Of a stretch of DNA of 64,000 nt, positions 44,167 through 53,070 are shown piece after piece. The first letter of the stretch is position 1, and the number at the start of each line of letters is the position of its first letter. Source of the stretch: Butyrivibrio sp. INlla21. Its GTDB lineage: Bacteria > Bacillota > Clostridia > Lachnospirales > Lachnospiraceae. The notes below the pieces were generated by a model, which worked only from the letters and a program-made list of their open reading frames with translations, was not told the origin of the DNA and ran no database searches. Location of the stretch: the NCBI RefSeq assembly GCF_900116875.1, contig NZ_FPCC01000017.1, positions 1 through 64,000 of the forward strand. Reading direction: 5' to 3'. The position numbers and the translations under genes are program-made.

Positions 44167-45036
44167 ATGAAGGGTATTATATTGGCGGGTGGCTCAGGAA
44201 CTAGGCTTTACCCCCTTACAAGAGCGATTTCCAAGCAGATCATGCCTGTTTATGACAAGCCTATGATCTACTATCCTCTTTCAACACTTATGCTTGCAGG
44301 TATCAGAGATGTACTTATCATCTCAACTCCCAGAGACCTTCCTATCTTTGAAGATCTTTTCGGAACAGGCGAGCAGCTCGGCATGCACTTTGAGTATGCT
44401 GTTCAGGATCAGCCCAGAGGACTTGCGGATGCATTCATCATCGGCGAGAAGTTCATCGGAAGCGATTCTGTAGCACTTGTACTTGGAGACAATATCTTTT
44501 ACGGACAGAGCTTTTCTAAGCTCCTTAGAGATGTTGCCGCAAGAGAAAAGGGTGCGACTATCTTCGGATACTATGTTCGCGATCCCAGAGCTTACGGTGT
44601 TGTAGAGTTTGATGAGAACGGAAAGGCTATCAGTATCGAGGAGAAGCCCGAGCATCCCAAGAGCAACTACGCGGTACCCGGACTTTATTTCTACGACAAC
44701 GATGTTGTTGATATAGCCAAGAATGTTAAGCCTTCTGCTCGTGGCGAGATTGAGATCACAAGCATCAACAATGAGTACCTCAGAAGAGGAACTCTTCACG
44801 TTGAGACAATGGGACGGGGCTTTGCATGGCTTGATACAGGCAATCACGATTCCCTTCTCGATGCGGCTGATTTCGTATGCGCATTCCAGAAGAGACAGGG
44901 ACTTTACGTTTCATGTATCGAAGAGATCGCGTATAAGCGCGGATTTATAGATAAGGAGCAGCTCCTTAAGCTCGCAGAACCACTCATGAAGACCGACTAC
45001 GGTAAGTATCTTGTAGAGGTAGCTAACGGGCTGTAA
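44167..45036 (+). CDS. rfbA: glucose-1-phosphate thymidylyltransferase
   Basis: 289 residues, typical length. [13 protein letters not shown] is the nucleotide loop, [35 protein letters not shown] and [10 protein letters not shown] are all diagnostic. It makes dTDP-glucose from dTTP and glucose-1-phosphate. Glucose-1-phosphate can come from the phosphoglucomutase at 55258. TAGGAG precedes the ATG. Confidence 0.97.
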   Translation: MKGIILAGGSGTRLYPLTRAISKQIMPVYDKPMIYYPLSTLMLAGIRDVLIISTPRDLPIFEDLFGTGEQLGMHFEYAVQDQPRGLADAFIIGEKFIGSDSVALVLGDNIFYGQSFSKLLRDVAAREKGATIFGYYVRDPRAYGVVEFDENGKAISIEEKPEHPKSNYAVPGLYFYDNDVVDIAKNVKPSARGEIEITSINNEYLRRGTLHVETMGRGFAWLDTGNHDSLLDAADFVCAFQKRQGLYVSCIEEIAYKRGFIDKEQLLKLAEPLMKTDYGKYLVEVANGL

Positions 45037-45094
45037 GCTGTGAGAACTTGGCTGTGAGCACTTGACGACGTATTTTGGAGTCTAGTGCGAACGT

Positions 45095-45121
45095 CTTCCA
45101 CAGAGCAACGCGATGTGGAAG
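45095..45121. repeat. hairpin in leader of small membrane protein gene
   Basis: CTTCCACA at 45095-45102 pairs with TGTGGAAG at 45114-45121, an 8-base stem with an 11-base loop, ten bases before the AAGGGGG ribosome binding site. Confidence 0.4.
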
Positions 45122-45144
45122 TTCCTTGTGAAGGGGGCACAATA

Positions 45145-45618
45145 GTGGACAAACGTGTATTCACCATGGCGATCCTCACGATCATAAGTGCCTTTATCCT
45201 TGTACTGGTGATCGTATACGCCACTAATGCAGATAAAATAAACAAGCTCACGGGCAAAGGAAGCAATGATGATGCGGACAGCGCAGCGTCTTTTGTATCC
45301 GGGAACGGAATGCTTGAGGGTGATCAGATAGGTGACAATCTCGACGCTTTCATTTATGATGACGAGTTTTTTGACGAGAACGACCAGGTTCCTGCCATCG
45401 TCGTGATAAAAGAAAACGAGTCCGATGCCGCAAACAGTGTATCATCGGGAGCATCTTCGGAAGATGACGGCTCCGACAAAAAGCGTGTCGGTATGGGCAA
45501 GGTCAAGGGCGGCGAGCTTGAAAATCCCAATCCTATAGATGAAGACGAGCTTCCTTTGACAGGAAGTACATTACCTCCCGTTGAGGGAACACCCGTTGGA
45601 TCTGCAGCGGGAAATTGA
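45145..45618 (+). CDS. small single-pass membrane protein of unknown function
   Basis: 157 residues from the GTG at 45145, which has AAGGGGG eight bases upstream; the ORF extends to 45085 but without a ribosome binding site. One TM helix (residues 7-27), then an extracytoplasmic, acidic, Ser/Pro-rich chain with no recognised domain. PLTGSTLPP near the end recalls cell-wall-proximal linkers but is not a sortase signal. It sits between rfbA and rfbC and could be an accessory to the export system. Confidence 0.6.
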   Translation: MDKRVFTMAILTIISAFILVLVIVYATNADKINKLTGKGSNDDADSAASFVSGNGMLEGDQIGDNLDAFIYDDEFFDENDQVPAIVVIKENESDAANSVSSGASSEDDGSDKKRVGMGKVKGGELENPNPIDEDELPLTGSTLPPVEGTPVGSAAGN

Positions 45619-45707
45619 AAAACCGGGGGACCGGTAGAATTCGGAGAACGCAGCTGCTGTGCGGCGTGAACCGATCAAATAAATAACATATCAATCGGAG
45701 ATGTAAA

Positions 45708-46253
45708 ATGGGCAAGATAACAGTAGAGACATGCGAAATTGAAGGACTGAAGGTTATTACTCCGCAGGTTTTCGGAGATGCCAGAGGTTATTTTGTAGAG
45801 ACCTACAACAAGAATGATTTTGTAGAAGCAGGAATTGATGTTGAATTTGTTCAGGACAATCAGTCGGCTAGCAAGCAGGGAGTATTAAGAGGACTTCACT
45901 TCCAGAAAGAGTTTCCTCAGGATAAGCTTGTACGCTGCATCAACGGTGAAGTATTTGACGTAGCCGTTGACCTCAGAAAGGGCTCCAAGACTTTCGGTAA
46001 GTGGTTCGGAGTTACTTTATCTGCCGAGAACAAAAAACAGTTCTTTATTCCCAAGGGTTTTGCCCATGGATTTTATGTTTTATCGGAATATGCCGAGTTT
46101 GCTTACAAGTGCTCGGATTTTTATCATCCTAATGACGAGGGTGGACTTATTTGGAATGATCCCGATATTGGAGTAGAGTGGCCTCTTATTGACGGCGTAG
46201 AGCTCAATCTTTCCGACAAGGACACTAAGTGGGGAGGAATTAAGGAATATTGA
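45708..46253 (+). CDS. rfbC: dTDP-4-dehydrorhamnose 3,5-epimerase
   Basis: 181 residues. VQDNQSASKQGVLRGLHFQ contains the catalytic His, FVDVAVDLR-like VFDVAVDLRKGS and FAHGFYVLSEYAEFAYK carry the sugar-binding Tyr, and WNDPDIGVEWP closes the family signature. It epimerises the RfbB product. The final reductase, rfbD, is not found in the window. GGAG lies before the ATG; the stop overlaps the next start by 4 bases. Confidence 0.95.
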   Translation: MGKITVETCEIEGLKVITPQVFGDARGYFVETYNKNDFVEAGIDVEFVQDNQSASKQGVLRGLHFQKEFPQDKLVRCINGEVFDVAVDLRKGSKTFGKWFGVTLSAENKKQFFIPKGFAHGFYVLSEYAEFAYKCSDFYHPNDEGGLIWNDPDIGVEWPLIDGVELNLSDKDTKWGGIKEY

Positions 46254-47299
46254 ATAAGGGATTAAATCTTAGAAAGCCCCCCAAGAAATTCTTCTTGGGC
46301 GTTTTCTATGTAATGGCGGTTATATTCATGCTGTTACTGGTAATGCACAAAAATCCTCTTGCAGACCAACACTCAGAGCACCTTAAAAAGATATGCGGAT
46401 GTCTTTTACTTACGGTGGGCTGTGTACTGGTCTCGTTTTGGTATGATAAATTGACCGTTCTTCCAATTGAGCTTTGGCACAACAGAAAGCTTATCTGGAG
46501 ACTTTCAGTAAATGATTTTAAGAAAAGATATGCAGGCTCTGTTATGGGTGCTGTCTGGGCTATGGTACAGCCTGTTGTTACGGTTATGCTGTATGCTTTC
46601 GTTTTTGGATATATATTTACTCAGAAAGCGCAGTATCTCGCAGGCGGAGTTAAGGTTGAGTATGTTCTTTTTCTTACCGCAGGTCTTGTTCCGTGGTTCT
46701 TCTTTGTTGAGGCGCTCACCAACGGAACTACCGCACTTCTTGAGTACAACTACCTTGTAAAAAAAGTTCTTTTTAAGATAAGTATCTTGCCGCTTATCAA
46801 GATAATCGCGGCTATGTTTATCCATATTTTCTTTTTGGCAGTGCTTCTTATTATGGCATGGTGCATGGGATGTCCGCCGAGCATTTACTGGCTTCAGCTT
46901 ATATATTATGTTGGCTGTGAGTTCATACTTGTTTTGTCCATCAGCTATGCTACCAGCGCGCTGGTTGTCTTTTTCAGAGATCTCCTTCAGATCATAAATA
47001 TCGGACTTCAGTTGTTCCAGTGGTATACACCTATTCTCTGGAGCTTTACGGATATCATGCAGACTCATGTGCATGACAGTGACAGATTAAGACCTTACGA
47101 GGATCTCATAAAAGTCTTCATCAAGATCAATCCTATGGCTTATATCGTTGAGGGCTACAGGAATTCGATCTACGGCCAATCATGGTTCTTTGAACACTTC
47201 TACTCATCCACTTATTTCTGGATGTGTGTTGTAGTTCTTTTCTGCATAGGAACGCTTTTGTTTAAGCGACTTAAGCCGCATTTTGCGGATGTGCTTTAA
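46250..47299 (+). CDS. ABC-2 polysaccharide exporter, permease (Wzm/TagG-like)
   Basis: 349 residues. After two extra N-terminal TM helices (residues about 13-28 and 45-65) comes the ABC-2 core with WRLSVNDFKKRYAGSVMGAVWAMVQP at its start, matching RfbA/Wzm/TagG permeases, followed by about six TM helices and NPMAYIVEGYRNS. It exports a finished glycan on undecaprenyl pyrophosphate. The start is a TTG in a TTGA overlap with rfbC, which couples translation. Its ATPase follows. Confidence 0.92.
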   Translation: MNKGLNLRKPPKKFFLGVFYVMAVIFMLLLVMHKNPLADQHSEHLKKICGCLLLTVGCVLVSFWYDKLTVLPIELWHNRKLIWRLSVNDFKKRYAGSVMGAVWAMVQPVVTVMLYAFVFGYIFTQKAQYLAGGVKVEYVLFLTAGLVPWFFFVEALTNGTTALLEYNYLVKKVLFKISILPLIKIIAAMFIHIFFLAVLLIMAWCMGCPPSIYWLQLIYYVGCEFILVLSISYATSALVVFFRDLLQIINIGLQLFQWYTPILWSFTDIMQTHVHDSDRLRPYEDLIKVFIKINPMAYIVEGYRNSIYGQSWFFEHFYSSTYFWMCVVVLFCIGTLLFKRLKPHFADVL

Positions 47300-47341
47300 T
47301 AAGCCGCGGCGCCCACAGTGGCGTGGCATGGAGATTTATAC

Positions 47342-48766
47342 ATGAACAAAGACATTGCTATCGAGGTAAAAAACCTCACTAAATCATATAAGCTTTACGA
47401 CAAGCCGATGGACAGGATCAAGGATTCACTCGGACTTGCCAAGAAAAAGAAGTTCAAGGAAAAGCTTGCCCTGAACAATGTTAATCTTACGGTCAAAAAG
47501 GGCGAGACTGTCGGAATTATCGGAACAAACGGTTCGGGTAAGTCGACTATCCTTAAGATCATCACAGGTGTCCTTACACCGACATCGGGAGAAGTCAACG
47601 TAGACGGCCATATCTCAGCTCTTTTGGAACTGGGCGCAGGCTTTAACATGGAATACAACGGAATCGACAACATCTACCTAAACGGTATGATGATCGGTTT
47701 TTCCGAAGAAGAAATAGAAAAAAGAATGGATGCGATCCTTGAATTCGCAGACATCGGAGATTACGTATATCAGCCGGTCAAGACTTATTCAAGCGGTATG
47801 TTTGTAAGACTTGCGTTTGCTGTTGCGATAAACATCGATCCCGAGATCCTCATTGTCGATGAGGCGCTTTCTGTAGGAGACGTGTTCTTCCAGGCCAAGT
47901 GCTATCACAAGTTTGAGGAATTTAAGAAACAGGGAAAGACAATCCTCTTCGTGTCACATGATCTTTCAAGTATCAGTAAGTACTGTGACAGAGCGGTTCT
48001 TCTTAACCAGGGCGTGCTCCTTGGAGAGGGAACACCGAAGAAGATGATCGATATCTACAAGCAGGTTCTTGTAGGACAGTATCCGCTTCCGAGCGGTGAC
48101 GAGGGCAATCTTCTCGATGACGAAGATATCCGAAATGCCGCAGCTAAGGCAGATGAAAGAGCTGATTCCAAGGTTAAGAGTTCGGCCAAGAACTCCAAGA
48201 ATGCCGCAGCCAAAAACGCAGCTTCAAATGCTCAGGCATCACAGTCCGGCTCAGTCAAAGCCCCGGCCTCAGATGCACCCACCGCGCAGGCAGGAGCCAA
48301 TCCCGACACTCTCGAGTACGGTGACGGAGCAGCAACGATCACGGATTATTACGTGACCGATTCAAACGGAGTGCAGTCCAATTCGATCGTAAAAGGAACG
48401 GAGTTTACGGTTCACATGAAGGTTAAGTTCAATGAGGACGTTGCGGCGCCCATTTTTGCTCTTACTTTCAAGAATATAATGGGTATCGAGATCACAGGTA
48501 CCAATTCAATGGTTGAGAAATCATTCCTTGAGCCTGTCAAAAAAGGTGATGTAAAAGAAATTTCTTTTACCCAGAAAATGTCTCTCCAGGGCGGCGAATA
48601 CCTTCTAAGCTTTGGTGTTACGGGCTTTGAACAGAATGATTTTACCGTATATCACAGGTTATATGATGCACTAAATATCACGGTAGTTTCCGACAAGAAC
48701 ACGGTAGGCTACTATGACATGAACACAACATGTAAGGTGAAAGACGCAGATGCAGGAACAGATTAA
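47342..48766 (+). CDS. ABC polysaccharide exporter, ATPase with C-terminal glycan-binding-like domain (Wzt type)
   Basis: 474 residues. GTNGSGKST is Walker A, YSSGMFVRLAFA the signature, LIVDEALSVGD Walker B plus D-loop. A long Ala/Ser/Asn-rich linker (about residues 260-325) leads to a 140-residue beta-domain of the Wzt C-terminal type. In E. coli O9a this domain recognises the modified non-reducing end of the polymer before export. Here it is followed directly (overlap 17 bases) by a methyltransferase-kinase fusion, the enzyme kind that makes such an end. ATG 47342 has GGAG upstream. Confidence 0.93.
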   Translation: MNKDIAIEVKNLTKSYKLYDKPMDRIKDSLGLAKKKKFKEKLALNNVNLTVKKGETVGIIGTNGSGKSTILKIITGVLTPTSGEVNVDGHISALLELGAGFNMEYNGIDNIYLNGMMIGFSEEEIEKRMDAILEFADIGDYVYQPVKTYSSGMFVRLAFAVAINIDPEILIVDEALSVGDVFFQAKCYHKFEEFKKQGKTILFVSHDLSSISKYCDRAVLLNQGVLLGEGTPKKMIDIYKQVLVGQYPLPSGDEGNLLDDEDIRNAAAKADERADSKVKSSAKNSKNAAAKNAASNAQASQSGSVKAPASDAPTAQAGANPDTLEYGDGAATITDYYVTDSNGVQSNSIVKGTEFTVHMKVKFNEDVAAPIFALTFKNIMGIEITGTNSMVEKSFLEPVKKGDVKEISFTQKMSLQGGEYLLSFGVTGFEQNDFTVYHRLYDALNITVVSDKNTVGYYDMNTTCKVKDADAGTD

Positions 48767-50936
48767 GATCGGAAGCGTTACGCTGAACTTCAAACATTAC
48801 TCAGGGGTTGATCTTTATAGCGACGGTGCTATAGAGAACGACCTTCTTGACATTGTAAAAAATCATACAAAAGACGAGTATCAGAAGATAATCGAGGAAC
48901 GCGCTAGCTGGCCTATTCTCTATCATCTTTCGGATCAGAGAGCAAACATCGTAGAGTGGATCCCGATGAGCAAGGACGCCAAGGTTCTTGAAGTCGGATC
49001 GGGCTGCGGCGCCATCACGGGCATGCTCTCAAGCAAGGCGGGACAGGTCGTGTCCTGCGATCTTTCAAGAAGAAGATCCGAGATCAATGCGACAAGGAAC
49101 AAGGACTGCGACAACGTTACCATTCATGTCGGCAATTTCCGCGACATCGAACCCGACCTCGATAAGGATTTTGATTTTATCTTTTTGATAGGTGTGTTTG
49201 AGTACGGACAGGGATACATCGGCACCGAGAACCCTTACGAGAAGTTTCTTTTGATGCTTAAAAGACATCTCAAAAAGGACGGACGTATCGTAATCGCAAT
49301 CGAGAATCGCCTCGGACTTAAGTATTTTGCGGGATGTACGGAAGATCACCTCGGAACGTACTTTTCCGGAATCGAAGGTTATACTGCGGACAGCGTAGCC
49401 AAGACCTTCACAAGAGGCGGTCTTATCAATATATTCAAAAGATGCAGGATAAACGATTATCATTTCTATTATCCTTATCCCGATTACAAGCTGATGACGC
49501 TGCTTCACTCGGATTCGTATCTTCCGAAGTTCGGAGAGCTTCAGGACAATGTAAGAAACTTCGACAGAGACAGGCTTGTTTTGTTTAATGAGAAGCACGC
49601 TTACGAGGATCTTGTTAAAGACGGCTTGTATCCTGAGTTTGCAAACTCTTTTGAAGTAATAATCGGACCCGGATTTGACACCATCTACAGTAAGTACAGC
49701 AACGACAGAGTTGATGAATTCAAGATCCGTACGGATATCGCGATCGGCAGAAACGGTCGCAAGGTTATAAAGAAATTCCCTCTTACGGAAGCTGCAAGAG
49801 AGCATGTATACAGTATCAGAGACGCCTATGCGGGACTGAAAGAGAAGTACCACGGCGGCGATCTGGAGATCAATGACTGCCAGATAGACGAGAACGAGGG
49901 CTGCGCCGTATTTTCTTTTGTCAACGGTGTACCGCTTGCTTCCGTTCTTGATGAGTGCATTGATAAGGACGATATGGAGGGCTTCAATGCTCTTATCGCC
50001 GAGTACGTCAAGAGGATCAGGCACAATGAGGATTATCCGGTATCCGACTACGACCTTATCTTCAGCAATATTATGGTTAACGGTCCGATCTGGACTATAA
50101 TAGATTATGAGTGGACTTACGGTAAGTGTATCCCTGCAAAAGAGCAGGTGTGGAGAGCACTTTACTGCTACAGACTTGAAGACAGGAAAAGAGAGAAGTT
50201 TGATCCCAAGCCTATCTTCAAAAAACTCGGTCTTTCTGACAAAGAGATGAAGGTGCTCCTCGAAGAGGAGTATGCTTTCCAGAAGTATGTGACCGGTAAT
50301 CGCAAGTCCATGGTAGAGATCTGGAAAGATATAGGACGCAAGGTCATCGTGCCAAAAGAGCTTGCGATGAACCCTGAGGCAGCAAGAGCTGCGGATTGCA
50401 TACAGATATATATGGACGAGGGTACAGGCTATTCCGAGGATGATTCGATCTTCCCCGAGGAGCAGTACGATGAGAAAAATATCGTGACACTTAATATCGA
50501 GGTGCCTTCTTCATGCAAGACGCTTCGTGTGGATCCGGCTTTTTCACCTTGTCTTGTGACTATACTTGATGCGACTTGGAATGATGATTCGATTGAGGAC
50601 GGAACGGCTGATATTTCGGTTAATCCCGGCAACGGCGAGTGGCTGAGCGATGATTCTTTTGTCTTTAATTCAGACGATCCGAATATCGAGTTTGATCTTA
50701 CAAGCAGCAGACTTTCCGTTAAGGAAAACAATAAGCTGGTGCTTAAGCTTCTTACGACGCTTGTTCCCAAGAACGCCGCGGATGCGGTCGCTGCGTCGGT
50801 TAAGTCCAATGAAGATAACGATAAGGAAAAGATCAGTATCATCCGCAAGATCGGAAGAAAGATTAAGAATAAACGTAAAGAGCGCCGCGAAGACGCCGAT
50901 TACGATGAGCTTGACGACTATTTAGACGAGGAGTAA
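48750..50936 (+). CDS. methyltransferase-kinase fusion resembling WbdD chain terminator
   Basis: 728 residues. Residues about 65-205 are a class I SAM methyltransferase (VLEVGSGCGAITGML, then VVSCDLSRRR and FDFIFLIGVFEYG). Residues about 330-480 resemble an aminoglycoside-phosphotransferase or kinase-like domain: IKKF, SDYDLIFSNIMV as catalytic loop (D-x4-N type) and TIIDYEWTYG as metal site. A C-terminal beta-like segment and a basic/acidic tail follow. The order matches WbdD, which caps the polymer with phosphate and methyl groups and thereby sets chain length for an ABC exporter. The overlap with the Wzt-type gene supports that role; actual chemistry is unproven. Confidence 0.7.
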   Translation: MQEQIKIGSVTLNFKHYSGVDLYSDGAIENDLLDIVKNHTKDEYQKIIEERASWPILYHLSDQRANIVEWIPMSKDAKVLEVGSGCGAITGMLSSKAGQVVSCDLSRRRSEINATRNKDCDNVTIHVGNFRDIEPDLDKDFDFIFLIGVFEYGQGYIGTENPYEKFLLMLKRHLKKDGRIVIAIENRLGLKYFAGCTEDHLGTYFSGIEGYTADSVAKTFTRGGLINIFKRCRINDYHFYYPYPDYKLMTLLHSDSYLPKFGELQDNVRNFDRDRLVLFNEKHAYEDLVKDGLYPEFANSFEVIIGPGFDTIYSKYSNDRVDEFKIRTDIAIGRNGRKVIKKFPLTEAAREHVYSIRDAYAGLKEKYHGGDLEINDCQIDENEGCAVFSFVNGVPLASVLDECIDKDDMEGFNALIAEYVKRIRHNEDYPVSDYDLIFSNIMVNGPIWTIIDYEWTYGKCIPAKEQVWRALYCYRLEDRKREKFDPKPIFKKLGLSDKEMKVLLEEEYAFQKYVTGNRKSMVEIWKDIGRKVIVPKELAMNPEAARAADCIQIYMDEGTGYSEDDSIFPEEQYDEKNIVTLNIEVPSSCKTLRVDPAFSPCLVTILDATWNDDSIEDGTADISVNPGNGEWLSDDSFVFNSDDPNIEFDLTSSRLSVKENNKLVLKLLTTLVPKNAADAVAASVKSNEDNDKEKISIIRKIGRKIKNKRKERREDADYDELDDYLDEE

Positions 50937-50946
50937 TCCCTGACAG

Positions 50947-53058
50947 ATGCTTAAAGATTTAGTTAAGAAATCTCTTATTCTGAAGAGGACAACTAAATAC
51001 AATAGGGTTTTAAACAACAAATCAGGCGCATATGACAAGTGGCAAAAAGAAGTCGAGAAACAGCCCGTCATAACCGCCGAGGCTCCCGTATCCTACGAAG
51101 AGGACGAGAACGGCGAGCTTGTACCGCATAAGCTTCCTGCACCAAAGGTCAAGGTTGTTCCTTATGCCAAGGTCTGGGAGATGACGGATGCCAAAAAAGA
51201 TGAGAATGTGGTCTATCTTTTTGTAAGTCCCAAAGGAAAGCTTACAAAGAGGGCTTCCGAGGTTGTGAAGCAGTATTTTATCGCTCATCCCGAGCACAAT
51301 GTTGTTTACGGAGATGAGGATGAGCAGGGAAGCGGTGGAAAATACATTCATCCGTATTTTAAGCCCGATTGGTCACCCGATGCTTATCTCAATGCTTTTT
51401 ATATCGGCAGCTTTTTTGCCTGCAGAGCGAGCGCACTTCATGCGGCTACTCCTGAATACGACAATGCTGTAAAGATGCTCGGAGGAACAGCCAACAAAAA
51501 GAATTCTCCCGAACAGGTGGGGCTTGAGGCTTCTCTTTTATCTGCGGATGTTCTTTTCTGCATGCTTGCTATAAGCGAAAGAGCTTTCGCAAAGAGAACG
51601 GGAACCGAGCTTCCGATCGGACATATAAAAGAAATCTTGTATCACAGAAACGCGGGACAGGATGTCTTTTACGGAAGACCATTTCATAATTCCAAGCATA
51701 TGCTGCTTAAACCTACGACGGTCAGCATCATCATTCCGTCGATGGATCACCCTGAGATCTTCAGGCAGTGCCTCAATTCGATAATCGAGACAACGAAGGA
51801 TGCGGGTATCACCTACGATATCGTTGTTATTGATAACGGAAGCAGTGCGGCAAACAGAGTTAAATACGGCGTGTATGCTTCAAGAGCAGAGCGAAAGAAC
51901 GGTCTTACCAAGATCAATTACATATATAAGAATCAGGAATTCAATTTCTCTTCGATGTGCAATCAGGGTGTGAGAAATTCAAACGGCGAGTATCTTCTTT
52001 TCCTCAATGACGATATTGAGGCCGTTTCAGACGGATGGCTGACGGAGATGGTTTCACAGGCGCAGCTGCGTCACGTGGGCGCTGTCGGAGCCAAGCTCAT
52101 TTATCCCGACACGGATCTTATCCAGCATGCGGGAATAGCGAACGTGCGTCGCGGTCCGGTGCACAAGCTTCAGAAGATGCACGACGGAAAGAGCCATTAT
52201 TTCGGATATAACAGAGGTATCCACAACTGCATCGGTGTGACTGCAGCCTGCCTTCTCATCAGCAGAAAGAAATTTCACGATGTCGGCGGCTTCCCGGAGG
52301 AGCTCAAGGTTGCATTTAACGACGTTGATTTTTGCTACAGTGTTTTTGAAAAGGGTTATTACAACGTTTGCTGTAATCACATATATCTATATCATCACGA
52401 GTCGCTCACAAGAGGGCTCGACAATCTCGATCCCAAGAAGATGGAGAGGCTTGCGGTTGAGGGCGATACGCTGATGAGGAGACATTCGTATCTCTACAAT
52501 GTTGATCCGTTCTACAGCCCGCACCTTACCGAGGATGAGACGATATCAGCGATCATTCCGAGAGAGGACTACACACCGGTTGAGGATATTCACTTCGCGG
52601 CTGTGTCGGTTCACGATAAAGGGATCAAGGGCGCGAGAGAAGATCAGTGCCTGAGAGTCGGTTGTGAATACAACGGAACCATGGATAACTGGTTATACGG
52701 CGTCAATGCGACGGGCAACGAGGAAGGTTATTTCCTTAAGGGCTACAGCTTTGTTATCGGTTCGGACAATGCTCTTTATGAAAAGAGATTGCTCCTTCGC
52801 CTGGTAGAAAGATATGAAGACGGCGCGGGCCCTGTTGATTCTAAGGTTTACAGCTTCCCAATCTACGTTTGGTACAGACCGGATATCAGAGTAAGACTTC
52901 AGGATCAGGTGAACGTCGATCTTACGGGATATAAGCTAAGGATAAGAAAGGGCGACCTTACGCCCGGCTTTTATCAGATAGGAATGCTTGCTGTTGATAA
53001 GACGGGCAGAAACAAGCTTATCAACTGGGTTCCCAATATTTTACATATTAAGAATTAA
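50947..53058 (+). CDS. GT2 glycosyltransferase with degenerate N-terminal GT domain
   Basis: 703 residues. The first part (residues about 90-250) has VVYGDEDEQ and YFKPDWSPDAYLNAFYIG, the tail end of a GT2-like fold without a nucleotide-binding start. A complete GT2 domain follows (VSIIIPSMDHPEIF, IVVIDNGSSA, FLNDDIEAVSDGW, DVGGFPEELKVAFNDVDFCY). The last 170 residues are a beta-rich domain. This arrangement is common in rhamnan or galactan polymerases near Wzm/Wzt. It starts 11 bases after the WbdD-like gene. Confidence 0.87.
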   Translation: MLKDLVKKSLILKRTTKYNRVLNNKSGAYDKWQKEVEKQPVITAEAPVSYEEDENGELVPHKLPAPKVKVVPYAKVWEMTDAKKDENVVYLFVSPKGKLTKRASEVVKQYFIAHPEHNVVYGDEDEQGSGGKYIHPYFKPDWSPDAYLNAFYIGSFFACRASALHAATPEYDNAVKMLGGTANKKNSPEQVGLEASLLSADVLFCMLAISERAFAKRTGTELPIGHIKEILYHRNAGQDVFYGRPFHNSKHMLLKPTTVSIIIPSMDHPEIFRQCLNSIIETTKDAGITYDIVVIDNGSSAANRVKYGVYASRAERKNGLTKINYIYKNQEFNFSSMCNQGVRNSNGEYLLFLNDDIEAVSDGWLTEMVSQAQLRHVGAVGAKLIYPDTDLIQHAGIANVRRGPVHKLQKMHDGKSHYFGYNRGIHNCIGVTAACLLISRKKFHDVGGFPEELKVAFNDVDFCYSVFEKGYYNVCCNHIYLYHHESLTRGLDNLDPKKMERLAVEGDTLMRRHSYLYNVDPFYSPHLTEDETISAIIPREDYTPVEDIHFAAVSVHDKGIKGAREDQCLRVGCEYNGTMDNWLYGVNATGNEEGYFLKGYSFVIGSDNALYEKRLLLRLVERYEDGAGPVDSKVYSFPIYVWYRPDIRVRLQDQVNVDLTGYKLRIRKGDLTPGFYQIGMLAVDKTGRNKLINWVPNILHIKN

Positions 53059-53070
53059 TGGATTTTGATT

